Positions 15,845-24,019 of a stretch of 64,000 bases of DNA are shown piece after piece. Source of the DNA: CAZXGD01 sp046350455. Lineage in GTDB: Bacteria; Planctomycetota; Phycisphaerae; Phycisphaerales; SM1A02. The notes beneath the pieces were generated by a model that did no database searches, was not told where the DNA came from, and saw only the letters and a list, made by a program, of their open reading frames with translations. Both the position numbers and the translations under genes were made by a program. The stretch covers positions 1 through 64,000 of the forward strand of contig JAXMAM010000004.1 of the NCBI GenBank assembly GCA_046350455.1. Reading direction: 5' to 3'. The first letter of the stretch is position 1; each line of letters opens with the position of its first letter.

Positions 15845-17608
15845 TCAGCCAGCAGCAGGGCGGTTGGCAGGTGCGGGTGGCGGTGGGGCGGCGCGCCCAG
15901 CAGCGGGTGCGCCAGCAGGTGCAGCGGGAGCCTGGCCAGCAGCGGGTGGAGCAAAGGCGCGGCGCACCTCCTCCAGGCTGGTCTCGCCCAGGCGCACTTT
16001 CATGAGCGCTGCTTCCTGCAGCGACAGGCTGCGGAACGCGCGGCGCGCCTGCATGTAGGCGCCCTTCACGTCGCCATTCTTCAGCAGGGCGCGGGCATCT
16101 GCATCCAGCGCCAGCACCTCAAAGGCGCCCGTCTGGCCGATGTACCCCGTGCCGCCGCAGGTGGGGCAGTCTGTGGGCTGGTCCTTCACCAGCACCTTGC
16201 CGCTGGCGCGGTACAGCTGAACGGCCTTGCCTGTTGGCAGGGCCAGCTGCTTCATGATCTCTGGAGTGGGCTGGTAGGCCACGCGGCAGGCGCCGCACAG
16301 CTTGCGCACCAGGCGCTGCACCACCACCAGCTTGATGGCCTCCGAAGCCGGTCCCGGCTCGCCCACGGCCTTCAGCCACGCAGCCAGCATGTCTGGCGCG
16401 CTGTCCGAGGGCATCATGGCATACAGCGTCATGCCGCGCGCGCTGGGGCTGGACAGCACCTTGCCCGCGCCCGGCTCCATGGTCTCGGTGATCATCACCA
16501 CGTCTGGGCCGCGGCGAATGATGGTCTGCAGCTGGGTGGCGTAGTCCGCCTTGCCTGGGTCGAAGGTGGCGTGCTCCACGCCGTCCACCTGGCGCTCTGG
16601 GCGCCGCTCCAGCGTCTTGATGTTGCTGGTGAAGGCGTCGTGGCCGCTCAGCAGGCTGTAGCCCAGCGTGGTCATGCCGTTGCCAGCGCGGGTGCCCACC
16701 AGCACCACGCCGCCCTTGGGGTCGGCAGCCAGCTGCTCGCGCAGCAGCTTGAGCTGCGGCTCCAACATGCCGGACTTCTCCAGCGGGATGGTCAGCTGCT
16801 TCTCGCGCTCGATCTCCACGCGCAGGGTCTCGCCCTGCATGCTGCCTGTGGAGCTGACCGTGACGTTGATCTTGCCTTCCCCGCGCAGGACGGCAAAACC
16901 ACCGCGCTGGTACTTGCGGCGCTCGCCTGGCTCCAGGCCAGCAGCGCCCTTCAGCAGGTCCACAGCGCCTGTGGCCACTTCGGCCGCCAGCGATGGCAGC
17001 TTGCCGCGCTGGCCGTCCACCACCTGCACCACTGCAGCTCCCTGCTTGGTCAGCAGGATGTCCAGGCGCTGCGTGCGCCCATCCAGGGCTGGAGTGATCA
17101 GCTCCTGGGCCGCCAGGTAGATGGCGTAGCCCGGATCCTTCTGGTTGGGGACCGTGACCTCCGTCCGGTCCTTCTTCTGGAAGCGGAGCTGCACGCTCTG
17201 CTGCGCGCTGCGCGAGCGGCGGTCCTCGGCCATCTTGCCAAAGTCCAGGTTGAGGAAGCGCAGTGGCTTGGCGTCCTTGGCGGCCTTGTTGCGGAAGCTC
17301 ATGTACCACATGCACGGCACGCACAGCAGCACCACCTGGGCCGCGAAGCCAGCCGCCCAGAAGGGCACCAGCAGCACCGCCAGCAGCGCGGCCGCTGCAA
17401 AGGCCACAAAGATGGCACCCCACTTGGTGGGATTCAGGTGGTAGTAGGCAGCGTCCTTCACCAGCTTGCCAGAAGTCACCGACGCGTATGGCACAAACGC
17501 CACAAGCGTGACCAGCGGCTTCACGATGCTCATCATGATGAAGGGCTGGGCAGTGCTCTGCGCCAGCAGCGGGGTGGTCAGCGAGAGAAGTCCGCTCATG
17601 TGGCTCAT
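15845..17608 (-). CDS. GspE/PilB-family protein with degenerate ATPase motifs, membrane-anchored
   Basis: 587 residues. Two or three hydrophobic segments occur at about 28-45, 63-82 and 84-103, which is unusual because secretion ATPases are normally soluble. Residues 130-510 follow the GspE/PilB plan, including the CxxC...CxxC metal site (C438, C441, C481, C484 in CGAC and CPTC). The nucleotide motifs are altered. The Walker A position reads GTRAGNGMTT (305-314) instead of GxTGSGKTT, replacing the catalytic Lys. The Walker B/Asp-box position reads VVMITETM where IxMVGEIRD is usual. The end is Ala/Pro-rich. It lies 8 nt after pilT. It probably does not hydrolyse ATP and may be a structural partner of PilT. 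Confidence 0.8.
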   Translation of the reverse strand: MSHMSGLLSLTTPLLAQSTAQPFIMMSIVKPLVTLVAFVPYASVTSGKLVKDAAYYHLNPTKWGAIFVAFAAAALLAVLLVPFWAAGFAAQVVLLCVPCMWYMSFRNKAAKDAKPLRFLNLDFGKMAEDRRSRSAQQSVQLRFQKKDRTEVTVPNQKDPGYAIYLAAQELITPALDGRTQRLDILLTKQGAAVVQVVDGQRGKLPSLAAEVATGAVDLLKGAAGLEPGERRKYQRGGFAVLRGEGKINVTVSSTGSMQGETLRVEIEREKQLTIPLEKSGMLEPQLKLLREQLAADPKGGVVLVGTRAGNGMTTLGYSLLSGHDAFTSNIKTLERRPERQVDGVEHATFDPGKADYATQLQTIIRRGPDVVMITETMEPGAGKVLSSPSARGMTLYAMMPSDSAPDMLAAWLKAVGEPGPASEAIKLVVVQRLVRKLCGACRVAYQPTPEIMKQLALPTGKAVQLYRASGKVLVKDQPTDCPTCGGTGYIGQTGAFEVLALDADARALLKNGDVKGAYMQARRAFRSLSLQEAALMKVRLGETSLEEVRRAFAPPAAGQAPAAPAGAPAAGRAAPPPPAPANRPAAG

Positions 17609-17616
17609 GGGTTGGT

Positions 17617-18786
17617 TCAGCCCTTTCCGACCATGGATGCGCCCTGGCTGATGCCCTTCAGGCGCATGCGCAGTTCCTCAGGCTTGGGCGTGGCCTGCAG
17701 GGCGATGGTCTGGTGGATCATTTCCTTCTCCACCAGGTCCACCAGCGCGCTGGTGAAGTCCAGCATGCCGGCATCGCGAGACTTGATGATGTCCAGCAGC
17801 TCGCCTTCGCGCGCTTCCAGAATGTACTTCTGCACCGCGGCGGTGTTGATCAGGATCTCCAGCGCTGGGATGCGCGCGATGTTCTCGTGCAGCGTGGGCA
17901 GCAGCTTCTGATAGACGATGGCGCGCAGGTTGTACGCCAGCAGCTTGCGGATCTGCTCGCGCTCGCTCACCGGGAACAGGTCGTAGATGCGGCCGAAGGT
18001 CTGCCATGCGCTGCTGGCGTGGATGGTTCCGAACACCAGGTGGCCTGTTTCCGCAGCGCGGATGGCGGCTTCGAACGTCTCGTAGTCGCGCATTTCGCCC
18101 ACCAGCGCGATGTCTGGATTCTCACGCACCAGCGCGCGGAGGGCCTCGTTGAAGTTCACGCAGTCAATGCCGATCTCGCGCTGGTTGATGGTGGCCTTGT
18201 CGTCCTTGAAGATGTACTCGATGGGATCTTCGATGGTGACGATGTGCACCTTCTTGCGCTCGTTCACGTACTGCAGCATGGCTGCGATGGACGTGCTCTT
18301 GCCCGAGCCGGTCACGCCAGAGAACAGGATGAGCCCCTGCGCGGTCATGGCCACGTCGCCCAGCATGGGCGGCAGGAACAGCTCCTCGAACTTGCGGATG
18401 TTGCTGGTGATCAGACGGGCGGCCACGGCCGGCTTGCCGCGCGCCATGAAGAGGTTCACGCGGAAGCGGTTGCGGTCGTCGTAGTCGAACGCAAAGTCCA
18501 TGCTGCCCTTGGTGCGAAACACCTCCTGCTGGCCTGGGTCCAGGATGTCGCGGGCCACCTGGAACATCAGCTCCGGCGTGCACACCTCTGTCTCCAGATC
18601 CTTCAGGATGCCGCGGTGGCGGATGCGCGGCTTCAGATCGCTCTTCACGATCAGGTCGCTGCCGCCAAACTTGATGGTGGCCCCCAGCCACAGCATCCAT
18701 GCCTTGCGGCCATCGCCGGGCTTGGTGCCACGGTTCTCGAGGTTGATGGGGCTGACCAGGAACTGCTTGCCTTCGTGACCTGACAC
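17617..18786 (-). CDS. pilT: PilT/GspE-type hexameric ATPase
   Basis: 389 residues from the GTG at 18784-18786, chosen because GGAGGT (complement of 18795-18800) lies 8 nt before it; the frame is open 55 codons further. Walker A GVTGSGKST (about 157-165), Asp box TIEDPIEYIF, Walker B IALVGEMRD and His box GTIHASSA are intact, so this is an active-looking retraction-type ATPase. PilT depolymerises type IV pili in the cytoplasm. No pilin, PilC or PilQ gene is in the window. The partner genes here are a degenerate GspE-like protein and a CvpA-like protein, suggesting a dedicated membrane apparatus. Confidence 0.88.
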   Translation of the reverse strand: MSGHEGKQFLVSPINLENRGTKPGDGRKAWMLWLGATIKFGGSDLIVKSDLKPRIRHRGILKDLETEVCTPELMFQVARDILDPGQQEVFRTKGSMDFAFDYDDRNRFRVNLFMARGKPAVAARLITSNIRKFEELFLPPMLGDVAMTAQGLILFSGVTGSGKSTSIAAMLQYVNERKKVHIVTIEDPIEYIFKDDKATINQREIGIDCVNFNEALRALVRENPDIALVGEMRDYETFEAAIRAAETGHLVFGTIHASSAWQTFGRIYDLFPVSEREQIRKLLAYNLRAIVYQKLLPTLHENIARIPALEILINTAAVQKYILEAREGELLDIIKSRDAGMLDFTSALVDLVEKEMIHQTIALQATPKPEELRMRLKGISQGASMVGKG

Positions 18787-18910
18787 GGCAGGGGACCTCC
18801 GCAGGGAGCGGCCAAACGGTTCCCACCCAGGTCCGAGCAGCAGCAGGGGAGGCCCACAGTAGGCCCCGCGCCAGGCGCAGCTCCGCCGGGGTGGGGCCGG
18901 GGAGACCCCA

Positions 18911-18916
18911 AGCGTA
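18911..18916 (-). promoter_or_regulatory. candidate -10 element of the pilT operon
   Basis: TACGCT on the minus strand, preceded by TGC, about 125 nt before the pilT GTG. The 164-nt gap between pilT and guaB holds this, the guaB promoter and the pilT Shine-Dalgarno sequence; nothing else is seen. Confidence 0.3.
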
Positions 18917-18938
18917 GCAGGAACCCGGAGGGCGCCGC

Positions 18939-18944
18939 TAGACT
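18939..18944 (+). promoter_or_regulatory. -10 element of guaB, leaderless
   Basis: TAGACT in GCTAGACT, ending exactly 6 nt before the guaB ATG at 18951. Confidence 0.5.
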
Positions 18945-18950
18945 GTTCCA

Positions 18951-20424
18951 ATGGAACACAAGATCATCCAGGAAGGCATCACCTTTGATGACGTCCTCCT
19001 GGTGCCCCGCTACAGCGAGATCACACCGGATCAGGCGGACACGCGCACGCAGCTGACGCGGCAGATCGCGCTGAACATCCCGCTTCTGTCGGCCCCCATG
19101 GACACGGTGACAGAGAGCACCCTGGCCATCGCCCTGGCCCAGGAGGGGGGCATGGGCATCGTGCACAAGAACATGCCGGCTGAACGGCAGGCCCGGGAGG
19201 TCCAGAAGGTGAAGCGCTGCGAGAACGGCGTGATCACCGATCCGGTCATCCTGTCCCCGCAGGACTGGCCCGCGCTGCGCAGCTGATGGCGGAGCATGGC
19301 GTCAGCGGCTTCCCTGTCACAGAAGATGGCACCCGCCGCACGCGCGTGGTGGGCATCCTCACCCGCCGCGACACCCGGTTCGTGGACAAGCCAGACTCCA
19401 CCCGCGTGGCAGACGTGATGACCAAGGACGGCCTGGTCACCGCACCGCCCGACATCACTCCCACGCAGGCCGAGGCGCTCCTGAACCGCAGCCGCGTGGA
19501 GAAGCTGCTCCTGGTGCAGGGCGACGGCCGCCTGGCCGGCCTGATCACCATGCGCGACATTGACAACTTCACCAAGCACCCTAACGCGTGCCGCGACGCG
19601 CGCGGCCGCCTGCGCGTGGGCGCTGCCGTGGGCGTGATGCAGCTGGACCGCGTGGAAGCGCTGGTGGCTGCAGAGGTGGACGTCATCGTGGTGGACACTG
19701 CGCACGGCCACAGCCTGAACGTGCTGCGCACAGTGCAGGAGGTGAAGCGTCGCTTCAACATCCAGGTCATCGCAGGAAACGTGGGCACCGCAGAGGGCGC
19801 CAAGGCGCTGGCCGACGCTGGCGCCGACGCTGTGAAGGTGGGCATCGGCCCCGGCTCCATCTGCACCACCCGCGTGGTGACTGGCGTGGGCATGCCGCAG
19901 ATCACCGCCATCATGAACGCCGTGGAGGGCGTGGCCGGCAAGGTGCCAGTGATCGCCGACGGGGGCATCCGGCTCTCGGGCGACATCGCCAAGGCCATCG
20001 CCAGCGGCGCCAACATCGTCATGCTGGGCAGCCTCTTTGCCGGTCTGGACGAGAGCCCAGGCGAACTGGTCATCCACCGTGGCCGCCGCTTCAAGACCTA
20101 CCGCGGCATGGGCAGCGAGGGCGCCATGGCCGCTGGCAGCGCAGACCGCTACGGCCAGGGCAAGGCGGGCACTGGCAAGTTCGTGCCAGAGGGGTGGAAG
20201 GCCGCGTGCCATACCGCGGTCCGCTGGGTGAATTCGTGTTCCAGATGGTGGGCGGCCTGCGGGCGTCCATGGGGTACTGCGGGTGCCGCACCATTCCAGA
20301 GTTCCAGGAGCACACGCGCTTTGTGCGGGTGTCTGGCGCCACCGTGGTGGAGAATCATCCGCACGACATCCAGATCACCAAGGAGAGCTCCAACTACACT
20401 CTGGCCGCTGCCTCAGACGAGTAG
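18951..20424 (+). CDS. guaB: IMP dehydrogenase, two frameshifts
   Basis: NAD-dependent oxidation of IMP to XMP, the committed step of GMP synthesis. The N-terminal part in frame 3 (EGITFDDVLLVP, PLLSAPMDTVTES) breaks near 19255-19280. Adding one C (GACCTGG in place of GACTGG) restores reading into frame 2, which holds the two CBS domains (MAEHGVSGFPVTEDG onwards) and the catalytic loop GIGPGSICTTRVV with the active-site Cys. A second break at the GGGG run near 20192 moves to frame 1: GVEGRVPYRGPL, MVGGLRASMGYCG and the stop TAG at 20422-20424. Both breaks are single-base deletions. The gene is normally needed and all motifs survive, so sequencing error is likely. Confidence 0.9.
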
Positions 20425-20432
20425 CGGCCCAC

Positions 20433-20516
20433 GCCGGCGTGGCGGAACTGGCAGACGCAGTGGATTCAAAATCCACCGGGCTCAACCCCGTGCAGGTTCG
20501 ATTCCTGTCGCCGGCA
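20433..20516 (+). tRNA. tRNA-Leu (CAA anticodon)
   Basis: Acceptor stem GCCGGCG pairs with CGCCGGC, with discriminator A at 20516. The anticodon stem GTGGA/TCCAC encloses the loop TTCAAAA, giving anticodon CAA for UUG codons. There is a long variable arm as in class II tRNAs, and the T-arm GGTTCGATTCC. CCA is not encoded. It begins 9 nt after the guaB stop and may be cotranscribed with it. Confidence 0.95.
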
Positions 20517-20538
20517 TTCAGGTGGTGCTGATCAACGC

Positions 20539-22908
20539 ATGGAGCGCGCTCCGCACAACCAGCAGCACGACACCGCACTGGCTGTGCTGCTGCTGGACCG
20601 CGCTGGAGTCATCCGCGCTGCCACGCCCGCTGCGTGCGATGCGCTGGGCCAGCCAGCAAGCAAGCTGGTGACCAGGGCGGTGCACCACGTGCTGCCTGCT
20701 GCCAAGGCGCTGGTCTACCTCTGGCTGGACGCGCTGCAACCCGGAGGAGACGCGCCGCCTCCGCGCGTGCTGGACCTGGAAGCCGCATGGCACGGCCAGA
20801 GCCGGCGGTTCGACGGCATCCTGTACGCCTTGGGCCGCGCCGATGCAGCGCCCGACCAGCCGGTGGCTGGGCTGGTCCTCCGGCCATCGCTGGTGCAGAA
20901 AGCCCGCACCCAGGCGCTGGATGCGCAGCGCGCGCTCCTGAGCCAGTTTGCCCAGGGAGCCACGCTGCGCGACAGCCTGCGCGAAGTGGCCCTGTTTGCA
21001 GAGCGCCAGATGGCGGGCGAGACCTTCTGCGTGGTGGTGCTGGACGATGGCCGCGGCCTGGAGCGCGGCGTGGTGGCCACCCTTCCGGCGGACATGGCAG
21101 ATCTGTACGCAGACCCAGCCATCCACGCACAGGGCTGCCCTGCAGCGCTGGCTATGGCAGATGAACAGCCGGTGGTCATTCCAGACTTGGATGCGGACAC
21201 GCGCTTCCGTGCGTACGCCGCGCACCTGCGCCGGCACAGCCTGCGCGCTGTCTGGAGCCAGCCGGTGCCACCAGGCGCAGCCGCCACGCGCGCCACGCTG
21301 GACATCCTGCTGCCCATCCCGCGCAGCCCCAGCGCAGAGGAGCGCCACGTGGCAGAGCAGGTGGCCGCCATGGTGCGGCTGGCGCTGGATCTGGCCCACC
21401 TGCGCGCTGAGCTGGAGCGCCGCACCGCAAACCTCAGCAGCATCGTGGGATCGCTGCCGGTGGTGGTGTGGGAGACAGACGCAGCTGGCGTGGTCACCTT
21501 GATCGAAGGCGGCGCGCTGCCGCTGGTCAAGCTGCATGCCGCCAGCGTGGTGGGCCACCCCAGCAGCGAGGCCTTTGGCGCCAGCGACACCACCGTGCGC
21601 CTGGTGCACCGCGCGCTGGAGGGCGTGTCGGAATGGTCGGACGTGGCTGCGTTCGGCCGCGACTTCACCATCCAGGTCACGCCCATCCGCGATGCGCGTC
21701 GGGCCAGGTGTGCGGCATGCGTGGCCTGGCGCTGGACATCACCGAGCGCCGCGCACTGGAGGCCAGCGCGCTGGCGGCACGCCGCATGGACGCGCTGGCG
21801 CAGGTGGCGGGCGGCTTTGCGCGCGATCTTTCCAACGTGCTCGCCGCCATCCGCGGCCATGCTTCGCTGGCAGCGCTTTCGCAGGGCATCCCGCCGCGGG
21901 TGGCAAGGGAAACCTGGAGATCATCAGGCGGCCGCTGCGCGTGGGCAGGCCGCCACGCAGAACATGTTGGCGCTGGGCCAGCCCAAGCCCATCCGCCGCA
22001 CCGCCACCAGCGTGGCTGCGGTGCTGCGCGAGGCGCTGCAGCTGCTGCGGCCTGTGCTGCCACCGCAGATCGCAGTGGACGTGGTGGATCAGACGCAGGG
22101 CCAGGACCAGGTGATGGCCGACCCAAACCTGCTGCAGCAGGTGCTGTTCAACCTGCTCATGCGCGGCCGCGACGCCATGCCCAGCGGGGGCACGCTGCGC
22201 GTGCGCATGGAGCGCGACCAGCGTCCGGGCGCCAGCCCTGCGCTGCGCGTGAGCGTGGAGGACTCTGGTCCGCCGCTTCCGCCTGAGCTCCTGCCGCGCA
22301 TCTTTGATGCCTTTGGCACCGCTGGCGAGAACACAGCTGGCCTGGCCATGGCGCTGGTGCGGTCGTTCGTCGAGTCAAACGGCGGCAGGGTGGAGGTGCT
22401 CTCTGGAGCCAATGCAGGTGCTGGCGTGGGCACATCGGTGGTCCTCACGCTGCCAGCAGCTGCGCTGCCCAGCAGCGAGGCCGGTGGCGCTGCGCGCGGC
22501 GCAGTGCTGCTGGGCGAAGCCCATCCGCTCCTGCGCCCCATGCTGGCCGAAGCGCTGCAGAGCGCTGGATACCACGTGACAGCGCCAGCAGACCCGCAGG
22601 CGTTCCGCGCAGCGCTGAGCAGCGCGCAGGGGCAGATGGACACGGCGGTGGTGGTGGATCCCGCCTTCCTGGCTTCGACCCCTGCGCAGGCGGTGCAGGC
22701 CATCCGCCGCCTGGCAGGGCCAGACGTCCCCATCCTGTTGGCAGGCGATGCTCCCACGCCGGGCAGCGCAGACAGCCGGGTGGCAGCGCTGCCCAAGCCG
22801 CTCGATCTGGATGCGCTGCGCCACCAGCTGGCTGCGTTCCTGCCAGCCCGTGGCGCTGACGGATCCAGCACGTCCGCTGCTCCGCGCACCCCCGGCGCCT
22901 CCAGCTGA
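20539..22908 (+). CDS. hybrid sensor kinase-like protein lacking key catalytic residues, three frameshifts
   Basis: Cytosolic multi-domain protein of about 790 residues, no membrane segment. Order: a PAS-like N-terminus (AVLLLDRAGVIRAATPAACDALGQ), a GAF-like domain (about 125-290), a second PAS (about 295-385), a dimerisation helix, a HATPase_c domain (about 500-650) and a C-terminal receiver. The usual phospho-His motif (AHDFNN) reads FARDLSN, replacing His by Arg. The N-box usually LNARDAM reads LMRGRDAM, losing the Mg-binding Asn. The receiver keeps Asp in VVVDPAFL and Lys in LPKPLD. Single-base deletions near 21705, 21908 and 21930 interrupt the frame; the His region was read in the restored frame. 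It starts 22 nt after tRNA-Leu. Confidence 0.75.
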   Translation: MERAPHNQQHDTALAVLLLDRAGVIRAATPAACDALGQPASKLVTRAVHHVLPAAKALVYLWLDALQPGGDAPPPRVLDLEAAWHGQSRRFDGILYALGRADAAPDQPVAGLVLRPSLVQKARTQALDAQRALLSQFAQGATLRDSLREVALFAERQMAGETFCVVVLDDGRGLERGVVATLPADMADLYADPAIHAQGCPAALAMADEQPVVIPDLDADTRFRAYAAHLRRHSLRAVWSQPVPPGAAATRATLDILLPIPRSPSAEERHVAEQVAAMVRLALDLAHLRAELERRTANLSSIVGSLPVVVWETDAAGVVTLIEGGALPLVKLHAASVVGHPSSEAFGASDTTVRLVHRALEGVSEWSDVAAFGRDFTIQVTPIRDARRARCAACVAWRWTSPSAAHWRPARWRHAAWTRWRRWRAALRAIFPTCSPPSAAMLRWQRFRRASRRGWQGKPGDHQAAAARGQAATQNMLALGQPKPIRRTATSVAAVLREALQLLRPVLPPQIAVDVVDQTQGQDQVMADPNLLQQVLFNLLMRGRDAMPSGGTLRVRMERDQRPGASPALRVSVEDSGPPLPPELLPRIFDAFGTAGENTAGLAMALVRSFVESNGGRVEVLSGANAGAGVGTSVVLTLPAAALPSSEAGGAARGAVLLGEAHPLLRPMLAEALQSAGYHVTAPADPQAFRAALSSAQGQMDTAVVVDPAFLASTPAQAVQAIRRLAGPDVPILLAGDAPTPGSADSRVAALPKPLDLDALRHQLAAFLPARGADGSSTSAAPRTPGASS

Positions 22909-22967
22909 CATTCGGCCAGCGTCCGGCGGACGTCCGGAAATGCCAGTTTCGCAGGGCGTGCTGGTCC

Positions 22968-22997
22968 TTGTCAGGCCCCCCTGGTTTCCGCTACACT
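22968..22997 (+). promoter_or_regulatory. promoter of rplU
   Basis: -35 TTGTCA (22968-22973), 18-bp spacer and -10 TACACT (22992-22997) preceded by CGC. This is one of the best two-box promoters in the window. Transcription would start near 23004, about 40 nt before the GTG. Confidence 0.65.
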
Positions 22998-23045
22998 TGC
23001 GGATTCGCCCCAACGGGCACCCGGACAACAGCAAGGAGCTCTCCC

Positions 23046-23366
23046 GTGTACGCGATCTTTGAGGACAGTGGAACGCAGGTCAAGGTGAAGGTTGGCGAAG
23101 AGGTGGAACTGGACGCCCGCGTCATCGAGGGCGATGCCAAGACCATCGCGTTCGACAAGGTGCTGGTCATCGGTGCTGCCGATGGCACGCCCGCCAAGAT
23201 CGGCACGCCCTACCTTTCGGGCGCCAGCGTCTCTGCGGACATCCTGGGTCCCGTGCTGGGCGACAAGCTCCGCATCGGCAAGTACAAGCGCCGCAAGGGC
23301 TACCGCCGCCAGGCTGGTCACCGCCAGGAGTTCCTGCGCGTGAAGATCACTGGCATCAAGGCGTAA
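23046..23366 (+). CDS. rplU: 50S ribosomal protein L21
   Basis: 106 residues starting at a GTG (VYAIFEDSGTQVKVKVGEEV) with AAGGAG 7 nt upstream, which fixes the start. The sequence matches L21 along its full length, including IGKYKRRKGYRRQAGHRQEFLRV-type basic rRNA-binding segments near the C-terminus. L21 binds 23S rRNA in the large subunit. The usual partner rpmA (L27) does not follow; the next gene is rnpB. Confidence 0.95.
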   Translation: MYAIFEDSGTQVKVKVGEEVELDARVIEGDAKTIAFDKVLVIGAADGTPAKIGTPYLSGASVSADILGPVLGDKLRIGKYKRRKGYRRQAGHRQEFLRVKITGIKA

Positions 23367-23386
23367 TCCACCGGCCAGACAGTCCA

Positions 23387-23790
23387 CTGCAGATACGTGG
23401 CCGCTGCCTTCGGGCAGAGGAAAGTCCGGACACGGCAGGACACGGTGGTGGCTAACAGCCACCCGTGCGCGTGGGTGCGCACGAGGGACAGTGCAACAGA
23501 AAGCACACCGCCGAACGCATCCGCAAGGATGGCGTGGCAAGGGTGAAATGGTGCGGTAAGAGCGCACCGCTCTGCTGGCGACAGCAGGGGCCAGGTAAAC
23601 CCCACCGCGTGCAAGCGCAAGCAGCTCCGTCCAGCGTTCGCGCTGGAGACCGCGGTCCGCGGGGGAGCGGGTCGCGCGCACGAGCCCACTGGGGCCGTCA
23701 GCCCTCCTTCGGGCGGGCTGGAGAGAAATGGCCACGGCGCTGGCCTCCTACGGGAGGTCCAGCGGACAGAATCCGGCTTACGTCTGCAGC
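23387..23790 (+). ncRNA. rnpB: RNase P RNA (M1 RNA)
   Basis: Catalytic RNA that trims the 5' leader from pre-tRNAs. Conserved blocks are all present in order: AGAGGAAAGTCCGGAC (from 23416), AGGGTGAAA (23540-23548), GTGCGGTAAGAGCGCACC, CCAGGTAAACCCCAC and the closing GACAGAATCCGGCTTA (23766-23781). The P1 stem pairs CTGCAGAtACGT (from 23387) with ACGTCTGCAG ending at 23789. The size, about 400 nt, fits bacterial type A. A strong terminator follows. It lies 20 nt after rplU and may share its transcript. End positions are good to a few bases. Confidence 0.95.
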
Positions 23791-23801
23791 ACCCACACCA
23801 G

Positions 23802-23842
23802 GCAGGCCCTGGGCCAAACGCCCGGGGCCTGCGCCTTTTTCC
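23802..23842 (+). terminator. intrinsic terminator of rnpB
   Basis: GCAGGCCCTGGGC (23802-23814) pairs with GCCCGGGGCCTGC (23820-23832), followed by a T-run (CGCCTTTTTCC). This is a textbook GC hairpin plus U-tract. Confidence 0.85.
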
Positions 23843-23970
23843 TCCTCTTTTTCACCCGCCAGAACGGACAACGTCTCCGAACTTGGGCTGCAACCCCTGC
23901 GTAGCGCAGAGATTGCGTTGTTCAAAGCCTTTCCAGACTCTGGATTTGCAGGAAAGTGGAGAGCAGACCC

Positions 23971-23998
23971 TTGTCTTCACGCATTGTCCCGGGACAAT
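23971..23998 (+). promoter_or_regulatory. candidate promoter overlapped by a perfect 16-bp palindrome
   Basis: ATTGTCCC (23983-23990) is immediately followed by its exact inverse GGGACAAT (23991-23998). A candidate -35 TTGTCT (23971-23976) and -10 GACAAT (23993-23998) with a 16-bp spacer would place the palindrome across the -10. The downstream ATG is at 24020. This is the geometry of a repressor operator. The rest of the gap from 23843 shows nothing recognisable. Confidence 0.45.
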
Positions 23999-24019
23999 GA
24001 ACCCTTTACCCACACAGCC

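Noticed and set aside
14348..17911. 1187-codon open frame on the plus strand
   Set aside because: It lies antisense to the CvpA-like and GspE-like genes, is His/Gln/Arg/Ala-rich and has no recognisable domain. High G+C creates such shadow frames; the minus-strand genes carry real motifs.
18951..20424. Programmed frameshifting in guaB
   Set aside because: No slippery heptamer or downstream pseudoknot is evident, two shifts would be needed, and similar breaks occur in unrelated genes here.
23465..24019. Coding frame upstream of and in phase with the 24020 gene
   Set aside because: It lies within the RNase P RNA and its terminator; the terminator hairpin would be inside the gene.
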